A stretch of DNA of 64,000 bases, taken from contig JAEWJX010000069.1 of assembly GCA_023386365.1 (NCBI GenBank), positions 3,582-67,581 on the forward strand, written 5' to 3'. The translations under genes were made by a program, and so were the position numbers. Shown piece after piece: positions 25,584 to 35,028 of the stretch; the first letter of the stretch is position 1, and each line of letters begins with the position of its first letter. The notes under the pieces were generated by a model. That model saw only the letters and a list, made by a program, of their open reading frames with translations. It made no database searches and was not told the DNA's origin. Origin of the DNA: Actinomycetes bacterium. Lineage in GTDB: Bacteria > Actinomycetota > Actinomycetes > Actinomycetales > Microbacteriaceae.

Positions 25584-26141
25584 ATGGCCATCTCAGAACC
25601 CCGCGAGCGCCTGCTGCGCACCGCATCCGAGCTCTTCTACCGCGAAGGCATCCACGCCGTCGGGGTCGACCGGATCGTGAACGAAGCGGGCGTGACGCGC
25701 GCCACCTTCTACCGGCACTTCCCCGGCAAGGAAGACCTCGTCGAGGCCTACCTCGGCGTCGAGGACTCGCACATCCGCGGTGCCTTCGCGGCCGCCGGCG
25801 AGCTGAGCGACGACCCCCGCCGCCTGCTCGAACTCGTCATCGAGGGCCTCGCCGACGACGTCGCCCGCAACCACACCCGCGGCTGCCCGTTCATCAACGC
25901 GTCGGCGGAGTACCCGGATGCGACCAGCGGCGTCCGTGAGACGGTGGCGCGCCACCGCGCCTGGTTCCGCGAAACCCTCGAGCAGCTGCTCGCCGCGAGC
26001 GGCATCGACGCCCCGGAACAGCGGGCCGCACAGCTCGTACTGTTGCGCGACGCCGCGATGGTGGGCGGATACCTCGACGGATGGGACCGCGTCCGCAGCG
26101 CTTTCGTCGATGCGGCCCGACGCACCGCGGGGCTCGACTGA
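25584..26141 (+). CDS. TetR/AcrR-family repressor
   Basis: A 185-residue TetR-type regulator: helix-turn-helix at about residues 10-55 (ELFYREGIHAVGVDRIV and GVTRATFYRHFPGKEDL), then a helical ligand domain with the RGCPFINAS motif seen in a common TetR subgroup. The ATG at 25584 places the helix-turn-helix at the usual distance from the N-terminus; an upstream in-frame start would fall inside the operator. It diverges from the alpha/beta hydrolase gene. Confidence 0.92.
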   Translation: MAISEPRERLLRTASELFYREGIHAVGVDRIVNEAGVTRATFYRHFPGKEDLVEAYLGVEDSHIRGAFAAAGELSDDPRRLLELVIEGLADDVARNHTRGCPFINASAEYPDATSGVRETVARHRAWFRETLEQLLAASGIDAPEQRAAQLVLLRDAAMVGGYLDGWDRVRSAFVDAARRTAGLD

Positions 26142-26200
26142 ACGGTGCTCACCCGTTCGGGGGCTAGAGGTGCACCCGTGGAGTAAAAGACGGTAGTCAT

Positions 26201-27742
26201 ATGACTTTGTCGACTGCTGCGCCCTCCGCGGGCTGGTTCCCCGATCCTGGGGACCCCGCGCAGGAACGCTGGTGGTCGGGTGAATCATGGACGGAGCACC
26301 ACCGCACGGCCCCCCGCGAGGAGCCTTCGGCCCCCGCGGAACCGGCATTCGTGTTCGCGATGACGCCCGCCGAACCGGAGCCGGCCGCGCCCGTGGAGCC
26401 GGTCGCGCCCGTCGCGCCGGTGGCCGAGGAGCCGCGCCGCCCCACCCTGCCGACGTTCGAAGAGCTGCTCGCCGCGGCGGCAGCCCCGGCGCCCGCCGAA
26501 GCGGCCGTGGTCCACGAGCAGGCTGCGCCCGTCGCCGAGGCCTGGGAGCCGAAGAGCTACGGCGCACCCGCACCCGCCGCGCACGAGCCCGAGGTCGCAC
26601 CGGCCCCCTCGCTCCCGCCGGTCCCGGCAGCCCTGTCGCTTCCGCCCGTCGAACCCATCGCCCCCGTCGCACCTGCGCCGGCCCCGGTCGAGCCCGCGTT
26701 CCAGACGCCTGCCGAGCCCGCGCTCCCGGCGGTGCCGGTGGTGCCGGCGTTCCTGCCGGCGCCGGCCCAGCCCGCCTTCCAGGCTCCGTCGGCCCCGGTC
26801 ATGCCCTCGGTGCCGTCGCTGCCCCCGGTTCCCGCCGCGTTCCCGGCCGACCCGGGCCTGGTGATGCCGTCGGCGCCGATCCTCGAAACCGCGCCCCGCG
26901 CCGAGCAGTCGGGCGCGCGTCACGCGGAAGCCGTCCCCGAGATCCCGGCACCTGCCAGCGCCGCACCTCCGGCCCCGCCGCCCGTCGGCTACACCTCGTC
27001 GGCCGACCCGAACGTGGCGAACCGCTACCGCCAGGCCCTGCACAACCCGGAGCCCACTCCCGACACCGCCGACCCGATGGGGTCGCCGCTCACCGGCACG
27101 CTTCCCACGCTCGGCGCCCCGGCCGCGGGATCCCCGAACCAGCCCGGCTGGCAGGGGATGCCGCTGCCCACCGGCAGCCCGCTCGGACCCGGCGCCGCAA
27201 CCGCCTACAACCCGGCCGTGCCCGGCGGGTACACACCGCCGCCCATGGCCACCGGCACCGGCACCAACAAGGTCGCGTGGTCGGCGCTCAGCAGCGGTGC
27301 GATCGCCCTGGGTCTGACCCTCGTGGGGGTGTTCGTCACCGACCGCATCGGCGGGTGGCCCGCGATCCTCGCGGTCGCCGCGATCGTGCAGGGCATCATC
27401 GGCGCGGTGCGGTTCCGGCGTGCACGCACCGGGCTCCCCGCGTCGATCTTCGGCATGCTGCTCGGTCTCGCGACCCTGGCGGTCATGGTCGGCGCCGTGG
27501 TGATGGCGGTGCTCGCCTCGGCGACCTACGCGTGGGACGCGGATGCGGCCGAACAGGCGATCATGTCCGACGTGAACGCCGACCTGGTGGGCGTCGTGTC
27601 GGCGGAGTGCCCTGTGGCGCCCGACACGAGCCCCGGCGCGAGCTTCGAGTGCACCTGGTACGACGCGAACGAGGTCGGGCACCCGGCGATCTTCGAGGTC
27701 TCCGACGACGGCTCGCAGATCAGCTGGTACTTCTCCGACTGA
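26201..27742 (+). CDS. DUF2510 / DUF4190 membrane protein with long Pro-Ala linker
   Basis: A 513-residue protein. Residues about 10-35 form a DUF2510 motif (GWFPDPGDPAQERWWSGESW), followed by about 300 residues rich in Pro, Ala and Val with repeated short PAxP units, then two or three membrane helices of DUF4190 type (about 350-440), and an outside C-terminal domain with two cysteines (SAECPVAPDTSPG...FECTWYD) resembling secretion-type DUF4333 modules. Function is not known. It converges on coaD with 1 bp between the stops. Confidence 0.82.
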   Translation: MTLSTAAPSAGWFPDPGDPAQERWWSGESWTEHHRTAPREEPSAPAEPAFVFAMTPAEPEPAAPVEPVAPVAPVAEEPRRPTLPTFEELLAAAAAPAPAEAAVVHEQAAPVAEAWEPKSYGAPAPAAHEPEVAPAPSLPPVPAALSLPPVEPIAPVAPAPAPVEPAFQTPAEPALPAVPVVPAFLPAPAQPAFQAPSAPVMPSVPSLPPVPAAFPADPGLVMPSAPILETAPRAEQSGARHAEAVPEIPAPASAAPPAPPPVGYTSSADPNVANRYRQALHNPEPTPDTADPMGSPLTGTLPTLGAPAAGSPNQPGWQGMPLPTGSPLGPGAATAYNPAVPGGYTPPPMATGTGTNKVAWSALSSGAIALGLTLVGVFVTDRIGGWPAILAVAAIVQGIIGAVRFRRARTGLPASIFGMLLGLATLAVMVGAVVMAVLASATYAWDADAAEQAIMSDVNADLVGVVSAECPVAPDTSPGASFECTWYDANEVGHPAIFEVSDDGSQISWYFSD

Positions 27743-27743
27743 C

Positions 27744-28229
27744 TCAGCGCGGCTGCTCGAGGAAGTCCGCGACCACCCGTGGCACGTACGGCGACACGTC
27801 GCCGCCGAGAGCAGCCACCTGCCGCACCAGCGAGCTCGACACGTGCGCGTGCGCCGGGTCGGGCAGCATGAAGATCGTCTCCACCTTCGCCAAGTTGCGG
27901 TTCACGATCGCCATCGGCGTCTCGTAGGCCACATCCACCTGGGAGCGGATGCCCTTCACGAGCACGCTCGCCCCCACATCCGTGCAGTAGTCGACGAGCA
28001 GACCCACGCTCCAGCTGGTCACGAGGATGCTGCCCGGGATCCGCGCCTCGGCGACGGATTCCTGGATCAGCGACACCCGCTGCGCGATCGGCAGCAGGGC
28101 CGACTTGTCGGGGTTGTGCACCACGAGTACGTGAAGTTCGTCGAAGAGGTGGGCGGCACGCTCGATGACGTCGAGGTGCCCCAACGTCACAGGGTCGAAG
28201 GAGCCGGGAACGACGGCGATCCTGGTCAT
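27744..28229 (-). CDS. coaD: Phosphopantetheine adenylyltransferase
   Basis: A 161-residue enzyme for the fourth step of coenzyme A synthesis. The nucleotidyltransferase motif is PGSFDPVTLGHLDVI (residues 8-22), with VKGIRSQVDVAYE and the C-terminal SSSLVRQVAALGGDVSPYVP that carries the ISST-like signature. A TACGCT -10 box (28236-28241) ends 6 nt before the ATG, so it is transcribed on its own, downstream of recG. Confidence 0.96.
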   Translation of the reverse strand: MTRIAVVPGSFDPVTLGHLDVIERAAHLFDELHVLVVHNPDKSALLPIAQRVSLIQESVAEARIPGSILVTSWSVGLLVDYCTDVGASVLVKGIRSQVDVAYETPMAIVNRNLAKVETIFMLPDPAHAHVSSSLVRQVAALGGDVSPYVPRVVADFLEQPR

Positions 28230-28281
28230 GGGTTCAGCGTATCGGCCCTACGTGACCATTTCGTTACGAGACGCGGACGCG

Positions 28282-30450
28282 TCACGCTTTGCCGAGGAAC
28301 GCGCGCTCGGCGTCGTCGAAACGACGCGCCACGGCGGCACGTAGCGCCTCGAACGGCGCCAGCGCGTCGTCGGATGCCAGCAGCGCCTCGGCGGCGGTGC
28401 GCGCGTCGGCGATCACCTCGGCATCCTCCACCACCCGCAGCAGCTTCAGCGACGAACGCCTGCCCGACTGGGTACCACCCAGCACATCCCCTTCGCGGCG
28501 GAGTTCGAGGTCGGCCTGGGCGAGTTCGAACCCGTCGAGGGTGGCCGCCACGGCGTCGACCCGCTCGCGGGCGAGGGTGGTCGGCTCGGCCCGCGTCACG
28601 AACAGCGCGATCCCGGGCACCCCGCCGCGGCCCACACGCCCGCGCAGCTGGTGCAGCTGCGCCACCCCGAACCGGTCGGCGTCGAGCACGATCATCGTCG
28701 AGGCGTTCGGCACATCCACCCCCACCTCGATCACGGTGGTGGCGACGAGCACGTCGATATCGCCGGCGGCGAAGGCGCGCATGGTGCGGTCCTTCTCCTC
28801 CCCCGACATGCGTCCATGCAGCGGCTCGATGCGGCGACCGGCCAGCGACGGATGGGTGCGCAGGCGCGCGAGGGTCTCGTCGACCGCGGCGGGTGGCAGC
28901 TTCACCTCGACACCCTCCTCGGCCTCGGCGAGCGCCTCGGCATCCGCCTCCTCCACCTCGCCGGCCTCGATCGCCGGGCACACCACGAACCCCTGGCGAC
29001 CTTCCGCCAACTCCTCCGAGAGGCGCTCCCAGACCCGCCCCTCCCACCCGGGGTGCTCGGCGAGCGGCACCACGTGGGAGGTGATCGGCGCGCGCCCCGC
29101 CGGGAGGGTGCGCAGCGTCGACACGTCGAGGTCGCCGAAGACGGTCATCGCGACGGTGCGCGGGATGGGGGTGGCGCTCAGCACGAGCACGTGCGGCGCC
29201 TGCCCCTTCAGCCGGATCGCCTCGCGCTGCTCCACCCCGAACCGGTGCTGCTCGTCGACCACTACGAGGCCCAGGTCGGCGAAGGTCACGTTGTCGCCGA
29301 GCAGCGCGTGGGTGCCGACGACGATCGCCGCGCCCCCGGATGCCGCCGCCAGCATCGCCTTGCGGCGTTCGGCGGTCGGCAGCTGGCCGGTGAGCAGCGT
29401 CACCCGCAGGCGTGCCGCGAGGTCGGGGCCGAGCATCGCCACGATCGAGCGCAGGTGCTGACCGGCGAGCACCTCGGTGGGGGCGAGGAACGCCGACTGG
29501 CCGCCCGACTCCGCCACGGCGAGCATCGCCCGCAACGCGACGAGCGTCTTACCGGAGCCGACCTCGCCCTGCAGCAGCCGGTTCATCGGGATGCCGTCGC
29601 GCAGCTCCGCCTCGATCTGCTCACCCACCTCCCGCTGGTCGGCGGTGAGGGGCCACGGCAGCGACGCCTCGAAGCCCTGCGAGATCGGGCCGGGGATGCG
29701 CGCGGGACCCGTGACGGAGCGCCGCGCCTCACGCTGCTGCAGCAGCGCCAACTGCAGCACCAGCGCCTCCTGGAACCGCAGCGCGTCGCGGGCCTGCCGC
29801 CAGTCGGAGTCGGTCTGCGGGCGGTGCACCTTCTCGATCGCGTCGCGGTAACCCATCAGCCCGCGCGACGCCCGCACCTCATCCGGAACCGGGTCGGGCA
29901 GCGCCGGCAGCACATCCAGCACCGTCTCGACCGCCTTCTGCAGCTTCCAGCTGGGGAAGGATGCGGTGGCCGGGTACAGCGGCACCGGCGTCTCGGCCCA
30001 ACGCTTCGCCTGGTCGGCGTCCATGACCGCCGCGACCTCCGGATCGAAGAGCTCGTAGTCGGGGTGGGTCAGCTGCCGGGTGCCGCGGTAGGCGCCGATC
30101 TTGCCGGAGAAGATGCCGCGCACCCCGGGCCGCAGTTCGGCTTTGCGGAACGGCTGATTGAAGAACGTGAGCGTGAGAGAGCCAAGTCCGTCGCTGATGG
30201 TCGCCTCGAGGATCGACCCGCGCCGGTTCTGCATGCGCCGCTCGGTGACGGAACGCACCTCGGCGACGATGGTGACCGGCTCGTCGATGCGCAGCTCGCT
30301 GAGCGCGGTCAGCTCGCCGCGGCGGGCGTAGCGGCGCGGATAGTGGGCGAGCAGGTCGCCCACCGTGCGCAGCCCGAACGCCTTCTCGAGCACCTGCGCC
30401 GTGCGACCGCCGAGCGCGGACGCGAGCTTGGCATCCAGCGGCGAATCCAC
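28282..30450 (-). CDS. recG: ATP-dependent DNA helicase RecG
   Basis: A 722-residue superfamily-2 helicase that regresses stalled forks. The N-terminal wedge/OB domain contains RRYARRGELTALSELRIDEPV; helicase motifs include LLQGEVGSGKT (Walker A), VVDEQHRFG (DEQH), VLSATPIPRT (motif III) and QLRGRVGRGG (motif VI). The GTG start lies 6 nt after a TACGCT box (30457-30462) and also has GGAGG in front. It sits upstream of coaD, a common actinobacterial order. Confidence 0.96.
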   Translation of the reverse strand: MDSPLDAKLASALGGRTAQVLEKAFGLRTVGDLLAHYPRRYARRGELTALSELRIDEPVTIVAEVRSVTERRMQNRRGSILEATISDGLGSLTLTFFNQPFRKAELRPGVRGIFSGKIGAYRGTRQLTHPDYELFDPEVAAVMDADQAKRWAETPVPLYPATASFPSWKLQKAVETVLDVLPALPDPVPDEVRASRGLMGYRDAIEKVHRPQTDSDWRQARDALRFQEALVLQLALLQQREARRSVTGPARIPGPISQGFEASLPWPLTADQREVGEQIEAELRDGIPMNRLLQGEVGSGKTLVALRAMLAVAESGGQSAFLAPTEVLAGQHLRSIVAMLGPDLAARLRVTLLTGQLPTAERRKAMLAAASGGAAIVVGTHALLGDNVTFADLGLVVVDEQHRFGVEQREAIRLKGQAPHVLVLSATPIPRTVAMTVFGDLDVSTLRTLPAGRAPITSHVVPLAEHPGWEGRVWERLSEELAEGRQGFVVCPAIEAGEVEEADAEALAEAEEGVEVKLPPAAVDETLARLRTHPSLAGRRIEPLHGRMSGEEKDRTMRAFAAGDIDVLVATTVIEVGVDVPNASTMIVLDADRFGVAQLHQLRGRVGRGGVPGIALFVTRAEPTTLARERVDAVAATLDGFELAQADLELRREGDVLGGTQSGRRSSLKLLRVVEDAEVIADARTAAEALLASDDALAPFEALRAAVARRFDDAERAFLGKA

Positions 30451-30495
30451 CCTCCGAGCGTACCGAGCGCCTGCGACCGTCCGCTCCGGCGCGCG

Positions 30496-31365
30496 TCACC
30501 CTCCCGAACGGAACAGCCGCGCCACGGCCACCATGTCGGCATCCGCAAACCCGGCCTCGGCGGTGCGACCGTACAGCGACGCCACCAGCTCGAGGATGGG
30601 CGTGGTCGCGCCGGCCGCCCGCGCGGCGTCCAGCGACAGGCCGCAGTTCTTCACCACATCCGAGACCGCCGCCTGGGCCGACTCGTCGCCGGAGACCAGC
30701 TTCGCGCCCTTCACCCGACCGATGGCGCTGTCCATCGGGCTGGCCTCCAGCACCCGCAGCATCGCGTCGAGGTCGACGCCCGCGGCCTCCGCGGTCGCGA
30801 TCGACTCCGCGAGCGCCGCCACCATCGCCATCATGTAGTGGTTCACCGCCAGCTTCGTGCGCAGCGCCCCCGGCACCGGGCCGCACGGCACCGCCGCCAC
30901 CCCGAGCGGCGCGAGCAGGTCCGCGGTCTCGGTGAGGTCGGCGTCGTCGGCGCCCGCCAGCATCAGCACGAGCCGGCCCTGCTCGGCGGGAACCCGCGAC
31001 CCCGACACGGGCGCCTCCACATAGCGTCCGCCCGCGGCCCGGATCTCGGCGTCGAGAGCCGTCGAGTAGGCGGGCGAGTTGGTGCCCATCACCACGACCC
31101 GGCGACCCGCGACGCGGCGCGCGAACGCCTCACCGCCCCGGCCGAGCACCTCATCCGTCGCCGGTTCGTCGCGCAGCATCAGGATCACGGTGTCGGATGC
31201 CGCGAACAGGGCATCCGGATCGGCGGCGAGCGCCGCACCGCGCGCCACCAGCCCCGCGCACGACTCGGTGTGACGGCTCCACACCGCGAGCGGAACCCCC
31301 GCGTCGAGCAGCCTGCCCGCCATCGGCGCGCCCATGATGCCGATCCCGGCGAACCCCACAGTCAT
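30496..31365 (-). CDS. 3-hydroxyisobutyrate dehydrogenase-type NAD(P)-dependent oxidoreductase
   Basis: A 289-residue beta-hydroxyacid dehydrogenase: N-terminal Rossmann GFAGIGIMGAPMAGRLL, the EAPVSGSRVPAEQGRL substrate segment and the catalytic lysine in LRTKLAVNHYMM. The ATG is backed by GGAGGAGG. The usual DxST-type substrate loop reads GTNSPAY here, so the substrate may not be 3-hydroxyisobutyrate. Its last codons (LFRSGG, stop) fall in a sequence that resembles one arm of the hairpin at 22914-22981. Confidence 0.88.
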   Translation of the reverse strand: MTVGFAGIGIMGAPMAGRLLDAGVPLAVWSRHTESCAGLVARGAALAADPDALFAASDTVILMLRDEPATDEVLGRGGEAFARRVAGRRVVVMGTNSPAYSTALDAEIRAAGGRYVEAPVSGSRVPAEQGRLVLMLAGADDADLTETADLLAPLGVAAVPCGPVPGALRTKLAVNHYMMAMVAALAESIATAEAAGVDLDAMLRVLEASPMDSAIGRVKGAKLVSGDESAQAAVSDVVKNCGLSLDAARAAGATTPILELVASLYGRTAEAGFADADMVAVARLFRSGG

Positions 31366-31455
31366 GGCGGCATCCTCCTCCAGCGCACAGGCCGCGTCTG
31401 CGGCCACCGGAGAATCGGCGGCCCGCATGTCGCCGCCGCGTGCCAGGATCGGCGC

Positions 31456-31800
31456 ATGGGAACGGTCGACGACTACCTCGCCAGCCTCGACGACACCGCG
31501 CGGCCCACCGTCGAGCACATCTACTCCATCGCCCGCGAGACAGTCCCCGACGCCGAGCAGGGCCTCGGCTACGGCATGCCCGCCCTCGTCTACCGCGGCA
31601 AGCCGCTGCTGTCGGTCATGCGCGCCAAGGCGCACGTCGGCATCTACCCGTTCAGCCCCGACGCGATCACCGCCGTCTCCGACCTGCTCGACGGGGTCGA
31701 CCACGCGAAGGGCACCATCCGCACGCCCGTCGACACCCCGCTGCCCGACGACCTCATCCGCCGCCTCGTCACCGAGCGGCGGGCGCAGATCGACGGATGA
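31456..31800 (+). CDS. DUF1801 (YdhG-like) small protein
   Basis: A 114-residue protein of the DUF1801 fold, with the GYGMPALVYRGKPLLSV and HVGIYPFSPDAI segments characteristic of this small iron-chaperone-like family. Its role in actinobacteria is unproven. A CAGGAT box ends 6 nt before the ATG. It lies upstream of rsmD on the same strand with a 28-bp gap, and diverges from the dehydrogenase gene. Confidence 0.85.
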   Translation: MGTVDDYLASLDDTARPTVEHIYSIARETVPDAEQGLGYGMPALVYRGKPLLSVMRAKAHVGIYPFSPDAITAVSDLLDGVDHAKGTIRTPVDTPLPDDLIRRLVTERRAQIDG

Positions 31801-31828
31801 GGTGCCCCGGTTTCGCTAGCCTGAGCGC

Positions 31829-32395
31829 GTGACCCGCATCATCGCCGGATTCGCCGGCTCCCTCGCGCTGGCCGTCCCCAAGTCGGGTACGCGCCCCACG
31901 AGCGACCGCGTGCGCGAGGCGATCTTCTCGGCGCTCGACGCCCGCGGGCTGGTGGCGGGGGCACGCGTGCTCGACCTGTACGCCGGATCGGGAGCCCTGG
32001 GCCTCGAGGCCGCCTCCCGGGGTGCCGCCGAGGTGACGCTGGTCGACAGCTCCCGTGAGGCCGCCACCGTCTCGCGCCGCAACGCCGAACGGGTCGCCCG
32101 TGCGGCGCCCGCTCGCGCGATCCCGCAGGTTCGTACGGTCGTGCAGCCGGTGCAGGCGTTCCTCACCGGCGCGGTCGGTGGATGGAACCTGGTGTTCCTC
32201 GACCCGCCGTACGACCTCAACGGCGCCGTACTCGTCGACGACCTGCTGCTGCTGGCCCCGCGCGTCGCCGCGGATGCGGTGATCGTGGTGGAGCGTTCAG
32301 CTCGTGACCCGGAGCCCGCGTGGCCGACCGGTCTCGCCCTCGACCGGCGCACCGCCTACGGCGACACCGCCGTGTTCTGGCTCTCCCCCAGCTGA
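31829..32395 (+). CDS. rsmD: 16S rRNA (guanine966-N2)-methyltransferase
   Basis: A 188-residue methyltransferase with the RsmD start MTRIIAGFAGSLAL, RPTSDRVREAIFSAL, the SAM-binding VLDLYAGSGALGLEAASRG and the catalytic DPPY motif (FLDPPYDL). The GTG lies exactly 6 nt after a TAGCCT box (31817-31822), giving a leaderless mRNA. It converges on thiL with 6 nt between. Confidence 0.94.
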   Translation: MTRIIAGFAGSLALAVPKSGTRPTSDRVREAIFSALDARGLVAGARVLDLYAGSGALGLEAASRGAAEVTLVDSSREAATVSRRNAERVARAAPARAIPQVRTVVQPVQAFLTGAVGGWNLVFLDPPYDLNGAVLVDDLLLLAPRVAADAVIVVERSARDPEPAWPTGLALDRRTAYGDTAVFWLSPS

Positions 32396-32401
32396 CCTGG
32401 G

Positions 32402-33388
32402 CTAGCCGGCGGCTCCGTCCCAGTCGGCGTACGGGTCCCAGCCGCCGCGGGCATCGAAGGGGCGTCCGTCGACGGTCAGCGGCGCGGATGCGGCGGGCAG
32501 CACCCGCCCGATCGCACGGAACCCGGATGGCAGGTCCGCCGCATTCGGGAATGTCGCCAACAGCGCGTGGTTCTCGCCGCCGGTGAGCGCCATCGGCGAC
32601 CCGACCGCGGCCGAGTCGAGGTCGACGACCACGCCGGACGCCTCGGCGAGTCGGCGGGCGTCGAGGGCGAGCCCGTCGCTCACGTCCATCATGGCCGTGG
32701 CTCCCGCGAGTGCTGCCCGCACGCCGTCGCCGATCGGCGGCGAGGGGGCGAGCTGCGCGTCGAGGGCGTCATCGAACTCGGGGCGGAGGGCGGCGGCGAG
32801 TGCCGCGTCGGGGAGGCCGTCCGCATCCACCGCCCGTGCGAAGAGGAGGGCGATGCCTTCGCCGGCGAGCGCCAGGTCGCCGCTGACCGCCACCACATCC
32901 CCCGGGCGCGCCCCGGAGCGCAGCACCGGCGCACGCCCCTCGAGGTCGCCGAACGCCGTCACGGCGACGGTGAGCGTGTCGGACGCCGACAGGTCGCCGC
33001 CGACCACCCCGCATCCGGGCGCGAGTGCCGCGCACGCCTCCCGCAGACCGTCGGCGAACTGCTCCAACCAGCTCACGGGGGTCTGGACGGGCGCGACGAG
33101 CGCCACCACGAGGGCCGTCGGACGTGCACCCATCGCGGCGACGTCGGCGAGATTCGAGGCGGCAGCCTTCCAGCCGAGCTGCCGGGCACTCGACCAGGCG
33201 AGACGGAAGTCGGGCCCGTGCACCAGCGTGTCGGTGGTCACCACGAAGCGCCCGTCGGGGGCGGCGACGACCGCCGCGTCGTCGCCCGGGCCGAGCAGCG
33301 CCGCATCCGCATCCGGCAGCCGCGGGAAGATGCGCCGCAGCACCGCCCCCTCGCCGAGGGATCCGAGGGTCTCGTCCGCGACGTCCAC
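32402..33388 (-). CDS. thiL: Thiamine-monophosphate kinase
   Basis: A 328-residue enzyme that makes thiamine pyrophosphate from thiamine phosphate. Signatures are LLGPGDDAAVVAAPDGRFVV with the metal-binding aspartates, DTLVHGPDFR, NLADVAAMGARPTAL, GGDLSASDTL and MDVSDGLALDARRLA. The GTG start has a TAGCCT box 6 nt upstream that overlaps the divergent -10 box of the DUF3515 gene. thiL next to DUF3515, ddl and rsmD is usual in Actinobacteria. Confidence 0.95.
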   Translation of the reverse strand: MDVADETLGSLGEGAVLRRIFPRLPDADAALLGPGDDAAVVAAPDGRFVVTTDTLVHGPDFRLAWSSARQLGWKAAASNLADVAAMGARPTALVVALVAPVQTPVSWLEQFADGLREACAALAPGCGVVGGDLSASDTLTVAVTAFGDLEGRAPVLRSGARPGDVVAVSGDLALAGEGIALLFARAVDADGLPDAALAAALRPEFDDALDAQLAPSPPIGDGVRAALAGATAMMDVSDGLALDARRLAEASGVVVDLDSAAVGSPMALTGGENHALLATFPNAADLPSGFRAIGRVLPAASAPLTVDGRPFDARGGWDPYADWDGAAG

Positions 33389-33411
33389 CCGGCAAGGCTA
33401 GCCTGGAGAGG
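33389..33411. promoter_or_regulatory. Bidirectional promoter with a palindromic -10 box
   Basis: Only 23 bp separate the start codons of thiL and the DUF3515 gene. The perfect palindrome AGGCTAGCCT at 33395-33404 supplies TAGCCT in both directions, ending 6 nt before the thiL GTG and 7 nt before the lipoprotein ATG. Confidence 0.65.
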
Positions 33412-33921
33412 ATGCGTACAGCCCGAGCCGCCGGCGCCGTCCTCCTGACGGCGGTCGCCATGGCGACCCTCGGCGGTTGCGCCTCGATCGTGCCGATGGA
33501 GCCCGCCGCCGACGCCAACAACCCGGGGTGCGCGGATGTGATCGTGCGGCTCCCCGAGACCGTCGGCGACCTGGAGCGGCGCGAGACGAACGCGCAGGCG
33601 ACGGGCGCCTGGGGTTCCCCCACCGGGGTGCTGCTGTACTGCGGTGTCGAGGTGCCGAGCGCATCCACCTACACCTGCGTCGAGGTGGATGGGGTGTTCT
33701 GGCTGCGCGACGATGACGCCACCGAGGCCCCCACCTACACGTTCCGCCTCTACGGGCGCGAGCCGGCCATCGACGTGGTGATCGACACCGAGCAGGTGGG
33801 CACCTTCCCGGCGCTCACCGACCTGGGTCGCGCCATCTCGTACACCCGCCCGAACGGCCACGAGTGCGTCGGCGTCGAGGACTCGACCCCCGTGCCGACC
33901 CCGTCACCGACCGGCGGCTAA
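33412..33921 (+). CDS. DUF3515 lipoprotein
   Basis: A 169-residue secreted lipoprotein: signal peptide with lipobox TLGGC (Cys23), then the DUF3515 block PGCADVIVRLPETVGDLERR, ATGAWGSP, YCGVE and TYTCVEVDGVFWL, whose cysteines are conserved. Its function is unknown; the family occurs almost only in Actinobacteria beside thiL and ddl. The last 4 bp overlap the convergent ddl gene. Confidence 0.88.
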   Translation: MRTARAAGAVLLTAVAMATLGGCASIVPMEPAADANNPGCADVIVRLPETVGDLERRETNAQATGAWGSPTGVLLYCGVEVPSASTYTCVEVDGVFWLRDDDATEAPTYTFRLYGREPAIDVVIDTEQVGTFPALTDLGRAISYTRPNGHECVGVEDSTPVPTPSPTGG

Positions 33922-35000
33922 CGCCGCGAGGCGAGGCCGAGTTCGATGAGCTCGGTGATGAGCTCCGGGTAGCTCATGCCGCTGGCCTGCCAGCAGCTGG
34001 GGAACATCGAGATCGGCGTGAAGCCGGGCATCGTGTTGATCTCGTTCACGATGAAGCCCTCACCACCCAGGAAGAAATCCACCCGGGCGAGGCCGGCGCC
34101 GCCGATCGCCTCGAACGCGCGCGCCGCGATCCGCTGCATCTCCCGCAGCTCGCCGGTGCCGAGGTCGGCGGGGCAGATCAGCTGTGCCGCATCCGGGTCG
34201 AGGTACTTCGCCTCGAAGTCGTAGAACTCGCGCCCGGTCACCACGATCTCGCCCGCCACGCTCACCCGCGGCGCGGCGCCGTCACGGCCTTCCAGCACGG
34301 CGCACTCCACCTCGCGGCCCACGATCGCCGCCTCGACGAGCACCGTCGTATCTTCCTCGAACGCGATCTCGACGGCCGCGTCGAGCTCGGCCCAGTCGGC
34401 GACCTTCGTGACCCCCACCGACGACCCGGCGCGCGACGGCTTCACGAACACCGGCAGCCCGAGCGCACGCACGCGCCGTTCGAACAGCTCGCGGTCACGC
34501 GTCCAGCGGGCCGGCGTCAACGTCACCCACGGCGCCACCTCGACGCCCGCAGCCCCCAGCACCGACTTGGTCATGTGCTTGTCCATGGCGAGGGCGGATG
34601 CGAGCACGCCGTTCCCGACGTAGGGCAGGTCGAGCAGTTCCAGCTCCCCCTGCACCGTGCCGTCTTCGCCGAACCGGCCGTGCAGGATCGGGAACACCAC
34701 GTCGATGTCGCCGAGCGACGACTCGGTGCCGTCGGCCGCGACGAGCGTGAACCGCCGCGACCCCGCCGCATCCGGGAGACGCACCCGGGTGCCGTTGTCA
34801 ACCACGGCGGGCAGGTCGGCGCGCAAGCTGAAGAGGTCCGGGTCGTCGGGCTGCAGGGTCCAGGCGCCGTCGCGGGTGATGCCGATGGGCACCACCTCGA
34901 AACGCCCACGGTCGATGGCCGACAGCACGCCCGCGGCGGTGGCGCAGGAGATGCCGTGCTCGCTGGAGCGTCCGCCGAACAGCAGGGCGACGCGGATCAT
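33918..35000 (-). CDS. ddl: D-alanine--D-alanine ligase
   Basis: A 360-residue ATP-grasp enzyme that makes the D-Ala-D-Ala dipeptide of peptidoglycan. N-terminal LFGGRSSEHGISC, PILHGRFGEDGTVQG, the Mg-binding VNEINTMPGFTPISMFP and the ATP-binding KPSRAGSSVGVTKV are all present. Downstream of gpsA by 28 nt, so the two are probably co-transcribed. Confidence 0.96.
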   Translation of the reverse strand: MIRVALLFGGRSSEHGISCATAAGVLSAIDRGRFEVVPIGITRDGAWTLQPDDPDLFSLRADLPAVVDNGTRVRLPDAAGSRRFTLVAADGTESSLGDIDVVFPILHGRFGEDGTVQGELELLDLPYVGNGVLASALAMDKHMTKSVLGAAGVEVAPWVTLTPARWTRDRELFERRVRALGLPVFVKPSRAGSSVGVTKVADWAELDAAVEIAFEEDTTVLVEAAIVGREVECAVLEGRDGAAPRVSVAGEIVVTGREFYDFEAKYLDPDAAQLICPADLGTGELREMQRIAARAFEAIGGAGLARVDFFLGGEGFIVNEINTMPGFTPISMFPSCWQASGMSYPELITELIELGLASRR

Positions 35001-35028
35001 GCGGCCTCCAGGCGTTGGACGGCCCGGG

